Shown piece after piece: positions 11,141 to 23,059 of a stretch of DNA of 64,000 nt. The DNA comes from Cyrtodaria siliqua (Eukaryota > Mollusca > Bivalvia > Adapedonta > Hiatellidae). The notes under the pieces were generated by a model. It ran no database searches. It was not told the DNA's origin and worked only from the letters and a program-made list of their open reading frames with translations. A program made the position numbers and the translations under genes. Position 1 is the stretch's first letter; every line of letters starts with the position of its first letter. The stretch covers positions 310,001-374,000 of the forward strand of contig JAWPHD010000231.1 of the NCBI GenBank assembly GCA_037043455.1, given 5' to 3'.

Positions 11141-12505
11141 TTTTTGTGACGAATGACTAGATAAAAATACATTCAAATGACGAACTCTACTGTCCTTTTA
11201 TGTACTAATTCACATTGAAAAAAACATCAAGACCATTCTTGCATTTGTTTAAAATATTAACATGTTTGTGTTCAAACGAGGTTCCTGTAAATTCAAAATG
11301 AAATAAAGATATAAGTCTGTGAATGCTACTCATCCTGTTGGACTTATAAACTTTTCTTTTAACTACATTGTTTAACAAATTCTGAAACGTATATCATTTT
11401 CTTTCAATTGTATATGATTGTGCTTCTTTCGTTTAGTCTTATCGACTGGTTTCTAGTTTTCATAGTTTGTCGACCTTGACATTTTGATGCAGTAATCCGA
11501 TTTCCTATTAATAAAAACTGATAAAGGTGATCCTTTGGGAGCAACAAACACAATTAAGAGAATAAAGCAGCAGACCCTGTTCAACTTGAGATGCAACATA
11601 AACCTTTGATTTGTAAGTGCATTTATTAGTTTGTATACACTATAAAATCGCTTATATTTGCGGATTTGCATTACTCTTTGAAAAGTAATTTATTTGTACC
11701 GAATGCACACTTAAACAATATAATTGTAATACAGATTAATTATGATACCTCGATCTCTGTACCACAAAGTGAATTGGGCCTTACCGGAATCACTCTTTCC
11801 GAAATTTCGCGTCAAGTCACGTAATACATTGCGCGTCCCTTCATGTCGCGTCCCGTAACACATGTTTATAACATCATATCACCTAACAATTGATGACTTT
11901 ACATCACACATTGTTGAGTTGAGTGCCGAATTTATTAAGAATTGTGGCCCTTTGTTGACTTAGAATTTCCATTATTTTTTCCTGTATAATATCCCATAGC
12001 ACATTTGTCTCGAACAGATTCGTATGGATTCTTAACTACTTATACACATAACACTTGTTGTTGTATTATACACATAATACAACAACGTATGATCTTATTT
12101 TCCTCAACATCACATATTGCTAATTGCTTAATTTACTACATAATTATGGCACTTTGACTTAGAGTGCTCCACCCTGATATATTATAATGAAATTCATTTG
12201 GTTTTTACTTCAAACGTTTTCATCGATTGTTATTACGCTTGGCATACAGTTCACACGTATTGATATGATGGGTTTCTGCATTAAAGGTTGTCGATTATGA
12301 AATTTGTTTTTTGAATTATGGACCCTTGTTTTATTATATATCAACAAAGTGTGGGTATGTTTCACCATCAATGATGGTGATAGTTATATCCGACATGGAA
12401 CTACAGACAGCTTACAGATATAGTGTTTCACCAGATACTCAGGCAGATGTCATTGATATCTTAACTAAAACGTCCTGATATCTGGATGACATATTGCATA
12501 TGAAC
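11141..12505. other. Non-coding spacer
   Basis: No gene is recognised. The word ACAATACA/TTGTATTATACACATAATACAA at 12058-12083 forms a small inverted repeat. Otherwise it is plain AT-rich sequence. Confidence 0.45.
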
Positions 12506-12845
12506 AAATAAATATAAAAAGATCGGACAGGGAATGTAGCATTCAAGGAGGACAGTCAACAACAAAACACAGAAACAAACACGCAAACAGACAAACAAGA
12601 AGGCAAAAGTAATAATAAATGCAAACGACATCACAAACACAAAAGGGTTGACAATAGGGCTACCGCCTTTGAACGGTCAGTGGCAAAGTAGGCCACTGGG
12701 GGTTTAAGCCGGTTCTAGGGTGCACCAAGCCTCACACTTACCCTACTGTCATCCTATTAAAACAAGACAGTGTAAATAAAGAAATCCCCGTCATGATCTA
12801 ATCTCTAACCAACAAGGCAGCATCAATAGGCAATATAAGTAAAAC
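12506..12845 (-). mobile_element. Dispersed repeat family A, minus-strand copy (3' part)
   Basis: The reverse complement of the family boxes is seen: TAGCATTCAAGGAGGACAGT, GGGCTACCGCC, GCCACTGGGGGTTTAAG, GGGTGCACCAAGCCTCACAC and AACAAGGCAGCATCAATAGG. It is close in sequence to the copy at 24680-24985. The coding relic is absent. Confidence 0.8.
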
Positions 12846-12857
12846 ACAAATCGTCCC

Positions 12858-13160
12858 ATTAACGCAATAACTCCGTAAGTGCACTTTGGTAAATTGTTCA
12901 GGATAGACAAACAATTTTTTTTTTCCATAACAATGGTACATATAAACATACTGCCTTAGATTTAAGTGTAATATACCTTTACTATGGTCACTCTTTTATG
13001 ATATTTAAATTAAAATTATTTTTAAATGAGTTAATGATAATAATTAAATCCTAGTGACTTTGTGCGCCGAAAAGTTCAATGCAACAACTCCGTAAGTGCA
13101 CTTACGGAGTTGTTGCACTGAAAAAAGTCAACGCAACAACTGCACTTTGCTAAGTTTAAT
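12858..13160. repeat. Palindromic repeat with motif AACTCCGTAAGTGCACTT
   Basis: The motif occurs at 12868-12887, twice in opposite orientation at 13080-13117, and partly at 13130-13150. The block looks like a MITE-type element or terminal-repeat cluster. It contains no coding sequence. A relative lies at 16686-16970. Confidence 0.65.
13080..13117. repeat. 38-bp perfect palindrome
   Basis: TGCAACAACTCCGTAAGTG is followed directly by its own reverse complement CACTTACGGAGTTGTTGCA, with no spacer and no mismatch. It can extrude as a cruciform. Confidence 0.97.
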
Positions 13161-14875
13161 AGTCTTAAATGCTGTGTGTGAATAATTGTGCTGGGTATTA
13201 TTATTAATACCGAACTTGCATTAATTTTGTAGTTGCTTATGATTTAAGTCTATATAGCTTAACATATAAATAGTTCAGCCATAAAATTAAAAACATTGAA
13301 TTCAGACCTAAAATGTATGGCCATGTCGTAAAAAATGCTAAAAAAATCACAGATTAATTCATGACAATCTATACTGTAAAGGTAGTACATACAAAACTGA
13401 TGCATGGCTATTTCCAGGTAGTTTAGGAAAAAGGACCCTTGTAGTTGTGGGTAATTTCTGTCGTACAAACGACCAAATTGGGATTCTTTTCATCGGTAAA
13501 ATGGCCAATTGAGAATTGTTTACGTCAACATCTTGTAAGTTGCGATTAGGTAATAGTTTAATAGTCTAATAGGTACAATTAGGAACAACACTATTACATC
13601 AATAACATACTACTTATATTGATTAGTATGTAACATAAGGGATGTATCAGTACATTACATGTACAAAATACACTATTTTGCATTAGGAACGGGTCCTAGA
13701 AAAAGCCCTGTGAATCCACGTTATTGCAAGATATTTTACTATGCCATGTAACTTGATAATCATATATTGGCAATTATAACATCTAAAGGGGCTGGTCTAT
13801 AATGAATAATCATTTTAACTCCTTATTAAACCTGTAATTTTTACATTCACTTGAAACTTTCTGAAGGGACAAAACGTCTAATTTCAAGTAAACTTTATTT
13901 TCAAGTAGGACGAGCTACTGCCCACATGTAATTTGCAATTCACTACCAGCGTTTAAAATTGTATAAACGCTGCGAATTTGTACATCAGTTCTTAATTAAG
14001 CAATATTTCAGAAGGATTAGTATTGGCATTGCAAACACTTCACTCATAGAAGCATTTTCTTTTCTTCTAAAAAATGTATTCACATTTCACTCAAGAAAGG
14101 TTTTCTTTAAGGTTAATCTGACACAGTTCAGCATATTTATATGACATTATAGCATGGCACTCATTACAGCTTGTACAAACTGAATAGCATCATTATTGCA
14201 ACACATTCACTTTATACATTTTTAAAAGTCATGATACATGATTGGAATAATCTTTTTGGTACAAAGTTTACAGAAATTTGTAGGGTATTCATTCCATCTC
14301 ATAACTTGCGATGTGAGAGTATAATAAAACCATGACAAAAATATCTTAATACAGTTGAGTGTAATAAATATGAAAAATAAATAAGGTTAAATCATCACAT
14401 GTTGGCCTTTTCTGTTCAGGTCAGAGGGTAATAGATTTCCGAAACTGGTAATTCCGGGGTTACGGAAATCAGTGAAGCAGTTCTGACTGTTAGTGTTACA
14501 GAGAAGACTAAAACAGCTACATTTATAAATGTGTATTTCATGTGCCATTTTTGGACTATGTGGTAAATAGAATCTCACTTTCATGCCTATTTAATACTGA
14601 ATTTACTAAACTTATTGGATGCAAATTTTATTCATTTTGTTTAATAAAATCAGTATCAGAATGGCACTCTTTTATTTATAGGTTCTGGTAGCTTTGAATG
14701 TTTACTTACACATGGCATTAGACTTACTGTTAGGGAATACCATCATGGTCTTACTTGATGATCATCATGTCAGTTGGATCAATTGTCCAAGTTTCTAGGG
14801 AATGTCCATTTGATGTTCATGCCATCAGTGGCAGTGTCTTCATTCTTAAATCACTGAAGTCAGTTCATTGCCAAC
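13161..14875. other. Non-coding AT-rich spacer
   Basis: No supported gene or repeat is visible. Confidence 0.45.
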
Positions 14876-14879
14876 TGAG

Positions 14880-15200
14880 TAACATTATAGGTTTTATTAC
14901 ATGAAGTGCTTGTTTGTTTGTATGGTGTCTTACATCATTTTCAACACATGTAAGGATATATATGACGGTCAATTTTATTTTTTGGTGGTGGAAGCAGACC
15001 ACCCACTTTACTGGGTAGAACCAGCACTGTACACCTCCCGCCATCCATAAGAATTGACTTTTCCTCACTAACATACATGATTCGAGAAGCTTGTACGGCC
15101 AAGTCCACTGAGCAGTTTGTATTGTTGGTAGAACCAGTACTAAGCAAATGCAGATAAAGTGTCTTGCTAAGACCACAGCGCTCAACAAAACAGTTAAAAG
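14880..15200 (-). mobile_element. tRNA-derived SINE family, body without intact head
   Basis: The body shared with the copies near 39.7 kb and 61.7 kb is visible in plus-strand reading: TTGTTTGTATGGTGTC, CAACACATGTAAGGATATAT, GGAAGCAGACCACCCAC, TGGGTAGAACCAGCACTGTA and CTCCCGCCATC. A second core word, GGTAGAACCAGTACTAAGCA, follows at 15125 and is also found, inverted, near 25540. The tRNA-like head with A and B boxes is not recognisable here. It is a degenerate, possibly composite copy. Confidence 0.7.
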
Positions 15201-15617
15201 AGTACAGCTTAACAGTCTTTATTTTGGTAGCAGCCATTGCTTCCAAAAGCATATAAACACCTCATAGGATCCACTTTTTGCAATATATGAAAAGCCATCA
15301 CTTGACCCCATAGCGTAAATGGTTAAATTAAAGTTGCTTAACTTGGGGGCAGAGTATAAACTTGATGCATAGCATCATGGGGTAGACACAACACTTGTTA
15401 CAGGTCAAAACAAATACTAATATGACTTGTCTTAACTTCTGAGTAATTGGTTTATCAATAATAAAATAATTGACCTCAGTTCTTAAGTAGATTTTCACAA
15501 TCCAGCATAGTTCTCACCATAACCTAAACACAGTTTGATGCCACTAAACCAATTTAAATTACAATTTGTTTGTAACAGGATTAATATATTACACAGGCAC
15601 AATAAACACATGCACAT

Positions 15618-15700
15618 TTCTTTTCTATGAGATTGGATAGCATACAGGTAGTTCTTTTCTATGAGATTGGATAGCATACAGGTAGTTCTTTTCTATGAAG
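15618..15700. repeat. 34-bp direct tandem duplication
   Basis: TTCTTTTCTATGAGATTGGA followed by TAGCATACAGGTAG occurs at 15618 and again at 15652 with no change, and its first part is repeated at 15686. It is a recent local duplication. Confidence 0.9.
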
Positions 15701-16685
15701 AAGATATTAAAAAACACTGGTAATTATTTTCTGTTATCATACCTACATCAAGTACAATTGTTAAATTCTCATAAACGGACTCTGAAACATTTCCCCCTAT
15801 TACCCGCTACACCATTATATGCACACAAATGAATCAAAAAGTCTTAAGCACAATGATGAATATGCTGAATTTCCATAGATGGACCATGAAACACTTTCAC
15901 TATTGCCCGCTAAATACACGGTTACATGCACACAAATCATGAGCGCTCGTTTAGAAAAACACAATGTATACATATAAAATTATAATCTTTGCTTTTACTG
16001 TTGATTAAAGTGTAAAAACAATCTTTGTAATGTTTTATTTCAAAAGAATGTTTAATTTTAAAAGAATATTTAGAAGAATCAATTTTTTTTTTCAAATGTA
16101 TTTTCTGTGAGATTGAGTAAATATTTTCAACCTTCAGAAATAAATAGTCTACCTCGGCTCCACCTTGGTTGATGTTTTTTTTATCAGGTAATATTCATCC
16201 TCACAGGAATGTAATATTCTGGATAGCATTGACATAATAAAACAGTTATAATTATTTCTATTAGGATAGAATTACATCAAATAGGGAATTGTCTTCTATT
16301 ATTCAATAAGGATAAAACCAAATTCTATTAGGAAAGATAAAACACGGGCAATCATATTTATATTGATAAAACAAAATGATAAATATTTTTGTCTATTTCT
16401 AATTAACAGTTCCGTTTTAAAGATGTAAATTGCTAAAATATAACTTAATCTTAATAATCTTTAATTATAATTTTTCTTCTTAATCTGTGGTTTTAGAGTT
16501 CTCAATATCAACCCGTGTTGATCAGTGATTTAAGTTTTATTTTGGGGGAAAATTGTAAAACGTTTCCTTTTTTGTATGAATAATATATATTTTATAAGCT
16601 AAATAATAAATTTAAAAAATTATGACATCATATTAATTTAGTGACATCACTGTCTTGTCATAAGTCATGATACTCAGAATAATTG
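15701..16685. other. Non-coding AT-rich spacer
   Basis: No supported feature is visible. Confidence 0.45.
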
Positions 16686-16975
16686 TGATGCAATAACTCA
16701 GTAAGTGCATTTACAGAGTTATGGTTAGTGCACTTACAGAGTTTTTGCATTGAAATATTCAATGCAACAACACCGTAAGTGCACTTATTGAGTTGATGCA
16801 TTGAACTTTTTCATGACTGCAGATAGTGAGTTGTGCATCTAATGAAATAAAATCCCGAAAATGCCAAATCAACTCTAATCTTTTGACAGAACATGTATCT
16901 CAATGTGAGAGACCCATTTATGTAAAATGTGATTTTCTGAAAACATGTCGGTTACAGAGTTATTGCGTTGATGGG
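16686..16975. repeat. Second block with the AACTCCGTAAGTGCACTT motif
   Basis: Variants of the motif of the 13.08-kb palindrome occur at 16687-16713, 16729-16752 and 16766-16800, alternating in orientation, and GAGTTATTGCGTTGATGG closes the block near 16955. The copies are more diverged than at 13.08 kb. Confidence 0.6.
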
Positions 16976-17019
16976 AGGAAATATGCTAGTGTAAAAATAA
17001 TACAAAAAAAACAATATCC

Positions 17020-17150
17020 TAGAAAGCCACAATGAAGGTACTTACTGACTTGGCAGAAGCCAAAGCAACAAGAGTATAAACCATTAAGGGCGCGACAAGA
17101 AAGATCATAGACAAACATCAAACGCCACCGTCCCCTTTCTTATAATATAG
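17020..17150 (-). mobile_element. Dispersed repeat family A, short minus-strand fragment
   Basis: Reverse-complement family words are seen: GAAAGCCACAATGAAGGTAC, TGACTTGGCAGAAGCCAAAG, AACAAGAGTATAAACCATTA and GGGCGCGACAAG, with CATCAAACGCCACCGTCC. This is the region between the coding relic and the downstream boxes. Confidence 0.65.
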
Positions 17151-17384
17151 TGAAGAATATCTGTCATCAAGCACTTCTACTCAACACAGCTAATAACAGG
17201 AGAGATAACAGGAGAAATAATAAGCATACTTTATTACAAGAGAGAATTTTGCAATGTTGACTTCTTCAATTATATGTACATTTTATCCCTATTGAGATGG
17301 AGGTGTTCCACGAGAATATGTGTTTGTCGAATGTGGTTCTTGAATTCTACATTTCCCGTTCGACTGTTATATACACATGTGTTT

Positions 17385-17830
17385 GTGGCGGCTGTAAAAC
17401 GCCCCGACTACAACTCAGTAATGTGTTTACTTACTGGATCGTTTAGATTATCAATCCCAATGTGTGTGGCTTTAAAGTAGAAAACCTCTTAAGCTGACAC
17501 AGAAAACAGAGAGTGCTACTTTTCTCTCTTGTTTGTGTTTACTGCTTCCAAGGGATTCCCATTTCAGTATTTACTGGCATTCCCACTAGCGTGTGTTTAG
17601 CGCTGTGTGGCTGCTGTCTTAATTCACCCCGACTACAGATCAGTAGTGTTATTACTTACCGGTCCTTTGGGATCATCAAGACCAATCTTTGTGGTTGTAA
17701 AGTAGAATATGTCTTGCAAATTATATTATCTCTCATAAACAGACTCAACCAAACCAAATTTGCAACTTTTCTCTATTGTTTGAGTTTGTAGTTTGATTTC
17801 AATGCACACCGTTCCCGTTAGTTTGCAACA
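17385..17830. repeat. Tandemly duplicated block of about 225-235 bp upstream of the first IRG gene
   Basis: Two diverged copies lie in tandem. Each contains CCCCGACTACA followed by TCAGTA, a TTACTTAC box, a GGATCRTCAA-like segment, TGTGTGGCTKTAAAGTAGAA and a CTTTTCTCTATTGTTTG-like tract. A third copy of the central part lies at 31750-31865, between the second and third IRG genes. On the minus strand copies 1 and 2 present a perfect donor-like GTAAGT. The role is unknown; it may be part of the duplicated IRG gene unit or an independent repeat. Confidence 0.6.
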
Positions 17831-18426
17831 TTCGCAGACTACTTCATCAGGGCTTCTGTTATCATAAACTTAAAAAAAACTGTGCAACCTTTATTATCGT
17901 CAATTTGGGCATCTTTATTGGAAAGGTGAGAGTTGTTTTACACAATGTGTTGCACACCTAATCATCAGAAATTAAAAATGATATGTGTTATGTCAAGTAC
18001 CGCAATGATGTTGATGTGGGTTACATCATTTTGTACACAAATCAGAATACCGTTAGTGTTTAACATCAAAAACACATTATTTTATTCTTTTATATAAAAC
18101 TTTTATATAAAACTTTTTTCGCATCAGATAGACAGTATACTGATATAAATTCCTGTATTGTTATAAGAGCAATGATAACAAAAAGGGCTTCATCAAGGCT
18201 TTTTGGCTCTCTTGTTTATATTAAAAGGGAAAACACTGACATAGTTACCGACATTTTCGATGTTTCAGATCTGAAGCTAATTCATCCGCGACTCTCTCAT
18301 AAACCTTTATTTAAAGCAAGTACAGATTTAAGGATTATTTGATGGTATGACTAAATGACACACTAGCACACACACACTGCAAGCATAATCAGACATGGGT
18401 CTTTATATGCTTACCTGATATTTTTC

Positions 18427-18428
18427 AG
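18427..18428 (+). other. Probable 3' splice site before the first IRG gene
   Basis: CCTGATATTTTTCAG ends ten bases upstream of the start codon, with a good polypyrimidine tract. The other two IRG reading frames also have such a site close upstream. It implies a non-coding 5' exon whose position cannot be fixed from sequence alone. Confidence 0.6.
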
Positions 18429-18437
18429 AGTGAAAAA

Positions 18438-19631
18438 ATGGCTACATCCAACGAAGAATGGAATGAGCCTACAGCAGATGAAAGTGCAATTTTGAAACAA
18501 AAGGTACAGAAGGAGGGAAAATCTGGTGTTAAAGCGCATTTAGACCAGTGGAAGGAAATACCTGTTAATATTGCTATCACTGGAAATTCAGGTTCTGGAA
18601 AATCCAGTTTCATCAATGCAGTACGTGGTCTGACGGCCGACGACGAAGGTGCAGCAGCTGTAGATGTCGTGGAAACAACAAGTGAGCCAACAAGCTACGA
18701 AGATCCGAATAACCCGATGCTTTTGTTCTGGGATCTTCCAGGAGTCGGTACACACAGATTTAAACGAGACACCTATTTAAATGAAGTACAGTTTGAGAAT
18801 TATGATTTCTTTCTTATAGTGTGTCGGACAAGATTCACTGAAAACGATATGTGGTTGGCGAAGGAAGTACTTGCACAAAATAAGAAGTTTTTCTTTATTA
18901 GAACATGCATTGAAGAAGACTTCAAGAATGACAAAAGGGCACATCCTCGAACACACGATCAACATAAGTGTGTAAGCCAGATTCGCGGCGATTGCGAAGA
19001 ACAGCTTAGGCATGCAGGTATAACTAAAGACAGAGTATTCTTAATTGATAACTACAACATAAATTGCCAAGATTTTGGCAAGCTTAGTTGTCGCCTCATT
19101 GAAGACTTGCCCGAACTGAAACGGGAGGCGATGATATTATCACTGTCGGTACTTACTGATGAAGTCATCGAAAAGAAGCGGGCTACGTTGAACAAACGAA
19201 TTTGGATAGTGTCTCTTGTATCCGCTGGTGCAGCGGCTGTACCTATACCGGTGCTTGGAGAAGCTGTAGACGTGGGGATTATACTTGAGGAAGCTCTTTT
19301 CTACCGCAAACAGTTTCAATTGGATGACGCGTCTCTTAAAATTAAAGCGGCGAAATTACATACTTCCTTAGAAAAATTCAAAACTAAATCAAATCTGGCA
19401 ATTTCGACCATTTCCTTTACGATAAAAGGTATTATGAGACTAGGCGTAGTATTAGGGGTATCAGCAGTTGTAGAAAATGTGTTCAAATTTGTAATACCCG
19501 TACTTGGTAGCTTAATATCAGCAGGCGTATCATATGGCTCAACCGTGGCGTTTTTAAGACATTTACTCAACAAGCTGGTCGGCGATGCCGTGAAGATTAA
19601 CACTGAACTGAAGAAGATTATAGACACCTAA
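18438..19631 (+). CDS. Immunity-related GTPase (IRG-like), complete, 397 aa
   Basis: This is a single-exon coding region for a dynamin-like immunity-related GTPase. Seen in the protein: an N-terminal helical region (1-42), the P-loop GNSGSGKSS (49-57), an IRG-type switch region with ETTSEPTSYEDP (79-90), the G3 motif DLPGVG (99-104), RTCIEED (155-161) at the G4 position, and FLIDNYN (201-207). The C-terminal half (about 230-397) is helical, with hydrophobic segments at 256-285 (AGAAAVPIPVLGEAVDVGII) and 336-372, as expected of the IRG helical domain that contacts membranes. Length fits the family (about 400 aa). The start ATG follows a splice acceptor by ten bases. The G4 lysine of the usual TKxD is replaced by cysteine, which may alter nucleotide affinity. 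Vertebrate relatives bind GTP and act on intracellular membranes and pathogen vacuoles. A role in bivalve immunity is inferred. Confidence 0.95.
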   Translation: MATSNEEWNEPTADESAILKQKVQKEGKSGVKAHLDQWKEIPVNIAITGNSGSGKSSFINAVRGLTADDEGAAAVDVVETTSEPTSYEDPNNPMLLFWDLPGVGTHRFKRDTYLNEVQFENYDFFLIVCRTRFTENDMWLAKEVLAQNKKFFFIRTCIEEDFKNDKRAHPRTHDQHKCVSQIRGDCEEQLRHAGITKDRVFLIDNYNINCQDFGKLSCRLIEDLPELKREAMILSLSVLTDEVIEKKRATLNKRIWIVSLVSAGAAAVPIPVLGEAVDVGIILEEALFYRKQFQLDDASLKIKAAKLHTSLEKFKTKSNLAISTISFTIKGIMRLGVVLGVSAVVENVFKFVIPVLGSLISAGVSYGSTVAFLRHLLNKLVGDAVKINTELKKIIDT

Positions 19632-19885
19632 TGAATTAAAAATGACTTGACTGTGGATTCGTTTTTAAAAAAACTATGTCCAAAAGACACTGTTATATAT
19701 ATGTAGAAAAAGCATTTATGATTGTAATCATGTATGTTTGTCAGTTACTCAACTTCTTTATAGCATTTCTTCCGAAGTATACCTGCAGTGCACACTGAGA
19801 GATGTTTTGTAATTTTCATCATTATTTGTTCTAGTCTTTGTCAGCATATCACTGTTCAGGTGCCATTAAAAACACGTTCACATAT

Positions 19886-19891
19886 AATAAA
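19886..19891 (+). other. Candidate polyadenylation signal for the first IRG gene
   Basis: AATAAA lies about 255 bases after the stop codon. No closer canonical hexamer is seen. The assignment is by position only. Confidence 0.4.
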
Positions 19892-20274
19892 CGGTATGCA
19901 AAATTCGTCTGATAAATCAAAACATATATTTTAAAATAATGAAGGTGAGTTAACTCGTTTATTTTTGAGAAATGGTTGTTAACCTTAGGTTGTAAGCATT
20001 AAAATAGAGTTAAATTATTAAGCTCCATGTTGTATTAAACAAGCATGTATCTAGTATTATTTGAGAACTGTGATTACAGTATAATAGTCCTTGGATGCTG
20101 CTGAACATTTGTTTACCATATTGGTAAATACACATTTTAACTGAGCTGCACGTAGACTTTGAGCTAGTAGAAGAAACACTCCCGCCCCCGCCACCAGGGG
20201 GAATTTTGTAGGGTATAATTTTCTGAAAGAACATACAATAAGTTTCAAAATGAGACATGTGTGCCATCTGAGCG

Positions 20275-21310
20275 TTTGGGCTTTAGTGAGTTTTTGGGGG
20301 AAACGCTGCGTTTTTAGACGAAAATCGCCGAAATCTGGAATTATTTTTTAGAAAAAGAATGGAAAATATTAGAACCAATTTGAATTGATGTAATCCTTCC
20401 CGGAACGCATCTCTACGTGTCTCACCATATTATTTATGGATCCGATACTTAAATATTGGGATTTTAGGTAAAAATGTTAAACGATTGAATAAAATGGCTG
20501 ATTTCTGCAATACATTGGGGATATTTAACTAAAAATTAGAAATATATCCAATACAATAGAAAAAAGAAATATTGTAACCTTTTGGGCAGGGCAAGGTCCA
20601 GTGATTAAGAAGAAAAAGTTCCAAACCGCATGATGTTTTGGAATGCCTTAATTTTGGGGCGAAAAATGTGTATTTTTGTCTAAAATCGCCGGAATCTGGA
20701 CTTATTTTTTGAAATTAGTATGAAAACAAACTTTTCAAATTGAAAGTTACACAGCATACACATTCAAGTTCTTCCTGACACAATATATAACATATGTTCT
20801 CAAATATTGGCATTTTAGGGCAAAGTGTTGGAAAGTGTTGGAAAAAATGACAAAACTCACCGATTTCTGTAATCTATTGGGGGTATTGGGTTAAAATATA
20901 GAAACAAATTTAATACAATTGAATAAGGACACATTGTAATATTTTTGAATAGACAAAGGTCCAATTATTAGGTAGAAAAAAGTCCCGAACCGTATGATGC
21001 TTTTAAATGCCTTAATTTGCAGGCGAAAAATGTGTGTTTTTGTCAAAAATCGAAGGAATCTGGAATTATTTTTGAAAATACTTTTAACATGAACTTATCA
21101 AATTGAAGTAATAGAATGTTGCACAGCATACATATTCAAGTGTTTCCTGGCATCATATATAACATATCTGCTGAAATATTGACATTTTAGGGCGACATGT
21201 TGGAATAAATTTCTAAACTCACTTATTTCTGCAATCCATTGGGGTTATTGGGGGTATTGGGTTAAATCTAGAAAAATATATAATACCGGTACAATAGAAA
21301 AATAGACTGT
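20275..21310. repeat. Left arm: three tandem units of about 360 bp
   Basis: Units start near 20275, 20637 and 21000. Each has a head with a TTTTTGTCTAAAATCGCC-like word and GGAATCTGGAATTATTTTT, a middle with ACACAGCATACACATTCAAG (units 2 and 3), ATATTGGCATTTTAGG, and an end with ATTGGGGGTATTGGGTTAAA. Divergence between units is considerable. The right arm (23060-23640) carries the same units inverted. Confidence 0.75.
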
Positions 21311-21445
21311 AAGCTAGTAGGAGAAACCCTCCCCTAATGGGAATTTTGTACACCCTTTTTTTCTGAAAGCCCATTATGTGTATAGCATTTTGGAACATGT
21401 ACGTGTACCAATGTTGCGACTTGGGCTTTACCACGTTGCCGGCAT
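21311..21445 (+). repeat. Inner copy of the composite element's terminal sequence (left)
   Basis: AGCTAGTAGGAGAAACCCTC, AATGGGAATTTTGTACACCC and TTTTTTCTGAAAGCCCATTA parallel the outer left end at 20160-20285 in the same orientation. Confidence 0.65.
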
Positions 21446-21459
21446 TTAGATCATGGTAC

Positions 21460-22345
21460 ATAGGGCTATATACAGTTTACGTTATAGAGAAATAGCGTTG
21501 AGCGACCCTCTGCATACGGACACTGGGCCGACCCACAGATTTGCGACACAACGGGACCGGTGGCCAGCCGTCGGCATAGGTCGCCAGTACATGTGGCACT
21601 CGGTCGTTAGTCCATATTAGGGGGAATTCTACCCGAGTTCAAGTCTCGAACATGACACATATAGCTATATACAGTTATATAGAGGGAAATGGCGTTGAAC
21701 GACCTTCGGCAGATAGCCGCTCGGTCGACCCACAGATTTTGTGACACAACGGGACCGGTGGCCAGCCGTCGGCAACGGTCCTCGTTTCGCGTGGCACTCG
21801 GTCCCTAGGTCGTATCAGAGGGAAGGCCACCTGGGTTCGGGTCACCTAGAGCTATATAAAGTATAGTTATATAGAGGGAAATAGCTTTGAGAGACCCGCT
21901 GCCGACGGCCACTGGGCCAACCCACAGGTTTTGTGACACAACGGGAACGGTGGTCAGCCGTGGGCAACGGTCCTCGCTACGCGTGGCAACCGATCGCTAG
22001 GTCGTATCAGGTGGAAGGCTTCCCGAGTTCGGGTCTGGAACATGGCACCTACAGCTATATACAGTATAGTTATATAGAGAGATATAGCCTTGAGCGACCC
22101 ATAGCCGAAGGCCTCTGGGCCAACCCACAGGTTTTGTGACTCCACGAGAACGGTGGCAAGCTCGGCAAAGGTCTACTCGGTCGCCAGACCGTATCAGGGG
22201 GAAGGCTACCTGAGTTCGGGCCTCGAACATGGCACCTAGAGCTATATACAGTATAGTTATCGAGAGAGAAATAGCATTGATCGATCTTCGGCCGACGGCT
22301 GCTGTGCTGACCTACATATCTTGTGACACAACGGGACCGTCCTTG
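21460..22345. repeat. Satellite of 187-203-bp units, about 4.5 copies
   Basis: The marker word CTATATACAG or a close variant recurs at 21465, 21665, 21852, 22055 and 22242. Each unit also has ATAGCGTTGAGCGACC, a GGGCCAACCCACAG segment, TTTTGTGACACAACGGGACC, GGTCGTATCAGGGGGAAGGC and a CCGAGTTCGGGTCTCGAACATG tail that is GC-richer than its surroundings. Part of the tail resembles a pol III B box (GTTCGGGTC). Open frames across it are incidental. Confidence 0.88.
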
Positions 22346-22689
22346 ACGCCATGTTTGATTTCTTTTTATTGTGTTACACCTAAATTTCGGCTAGTATACA
22401 TATGCATATTATACTCAGTCTAATTAACATTTTGATATATAGAAACAAACCCTTACTTACAGACGAACACCAGTTTTTACAGCAACCTTTTTGCACTAAA
22501 AATAAGGTTTTTTGGTAATGAATGTGGTGTAATGTAAATTTACAGAATAGTCTCATTATGTTTGAAGCGCTTCTCAACTTATATTAGTAAAAGTACATGT
22601 ATTATGCTTTTTCATGGTTTTGATTTAATTTATATTCAACGTTTTTTATGTATATTGAAAGTTTAATTGTAATGTAAGGTAACATAGTT

Positions 22690-22850
22690 TACATGCACAT
22701 TACTCACTAAAGCCCAACGCTCAGAACTGATGGCAACTTGTCTCATTTTGAAACTTATTGTGTGTTCTTTCAGAAAATCATAACCTGCAAAATCCCCGAT
22801 GGGGGAGGGGGTCTACAGCCAGCTCAAAAACTAGTACATGATGTGTTGTA
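22690..22850 (-). repeat. Inner copy of the composite element's terminal sequence (right)
   Basis: ACTCACTAAAGCCCAACGCT, TCATTTTGAAACTTATTGTG, TGTTCTTTCAGAAAATCATA and a G-rich GATGGGGGAGGGGG correspond to the outer right end at 23830-23972, in the same orientation, and to 20160-20285 inverted. Confidence 0.7.
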
Positions 22851-23059
22851 ATTGTTTAGGAGGTCCTGTCATGTAAATTTTTAACAAATTCGCATGAGGT
22901 ATCAGAGCAGGCTTTGCTTATAAAAGCAAATACAGTGTTAGCGTGCCATGCACTCCTTGGAAACATATGATGGGTCAATGGCAATATCGCCAGGTGAGAG
23001 TAGGAATGTTCCATAGAAGAAATATGACACTTTTTTCTCTCATCTGGCGATATGTCGGT

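Noticed and set aside
21933..22230. Open frames within the GC-richer satellite on both strands
   Set aside because: They are confined to the 187-203-bp repeat and change between units.
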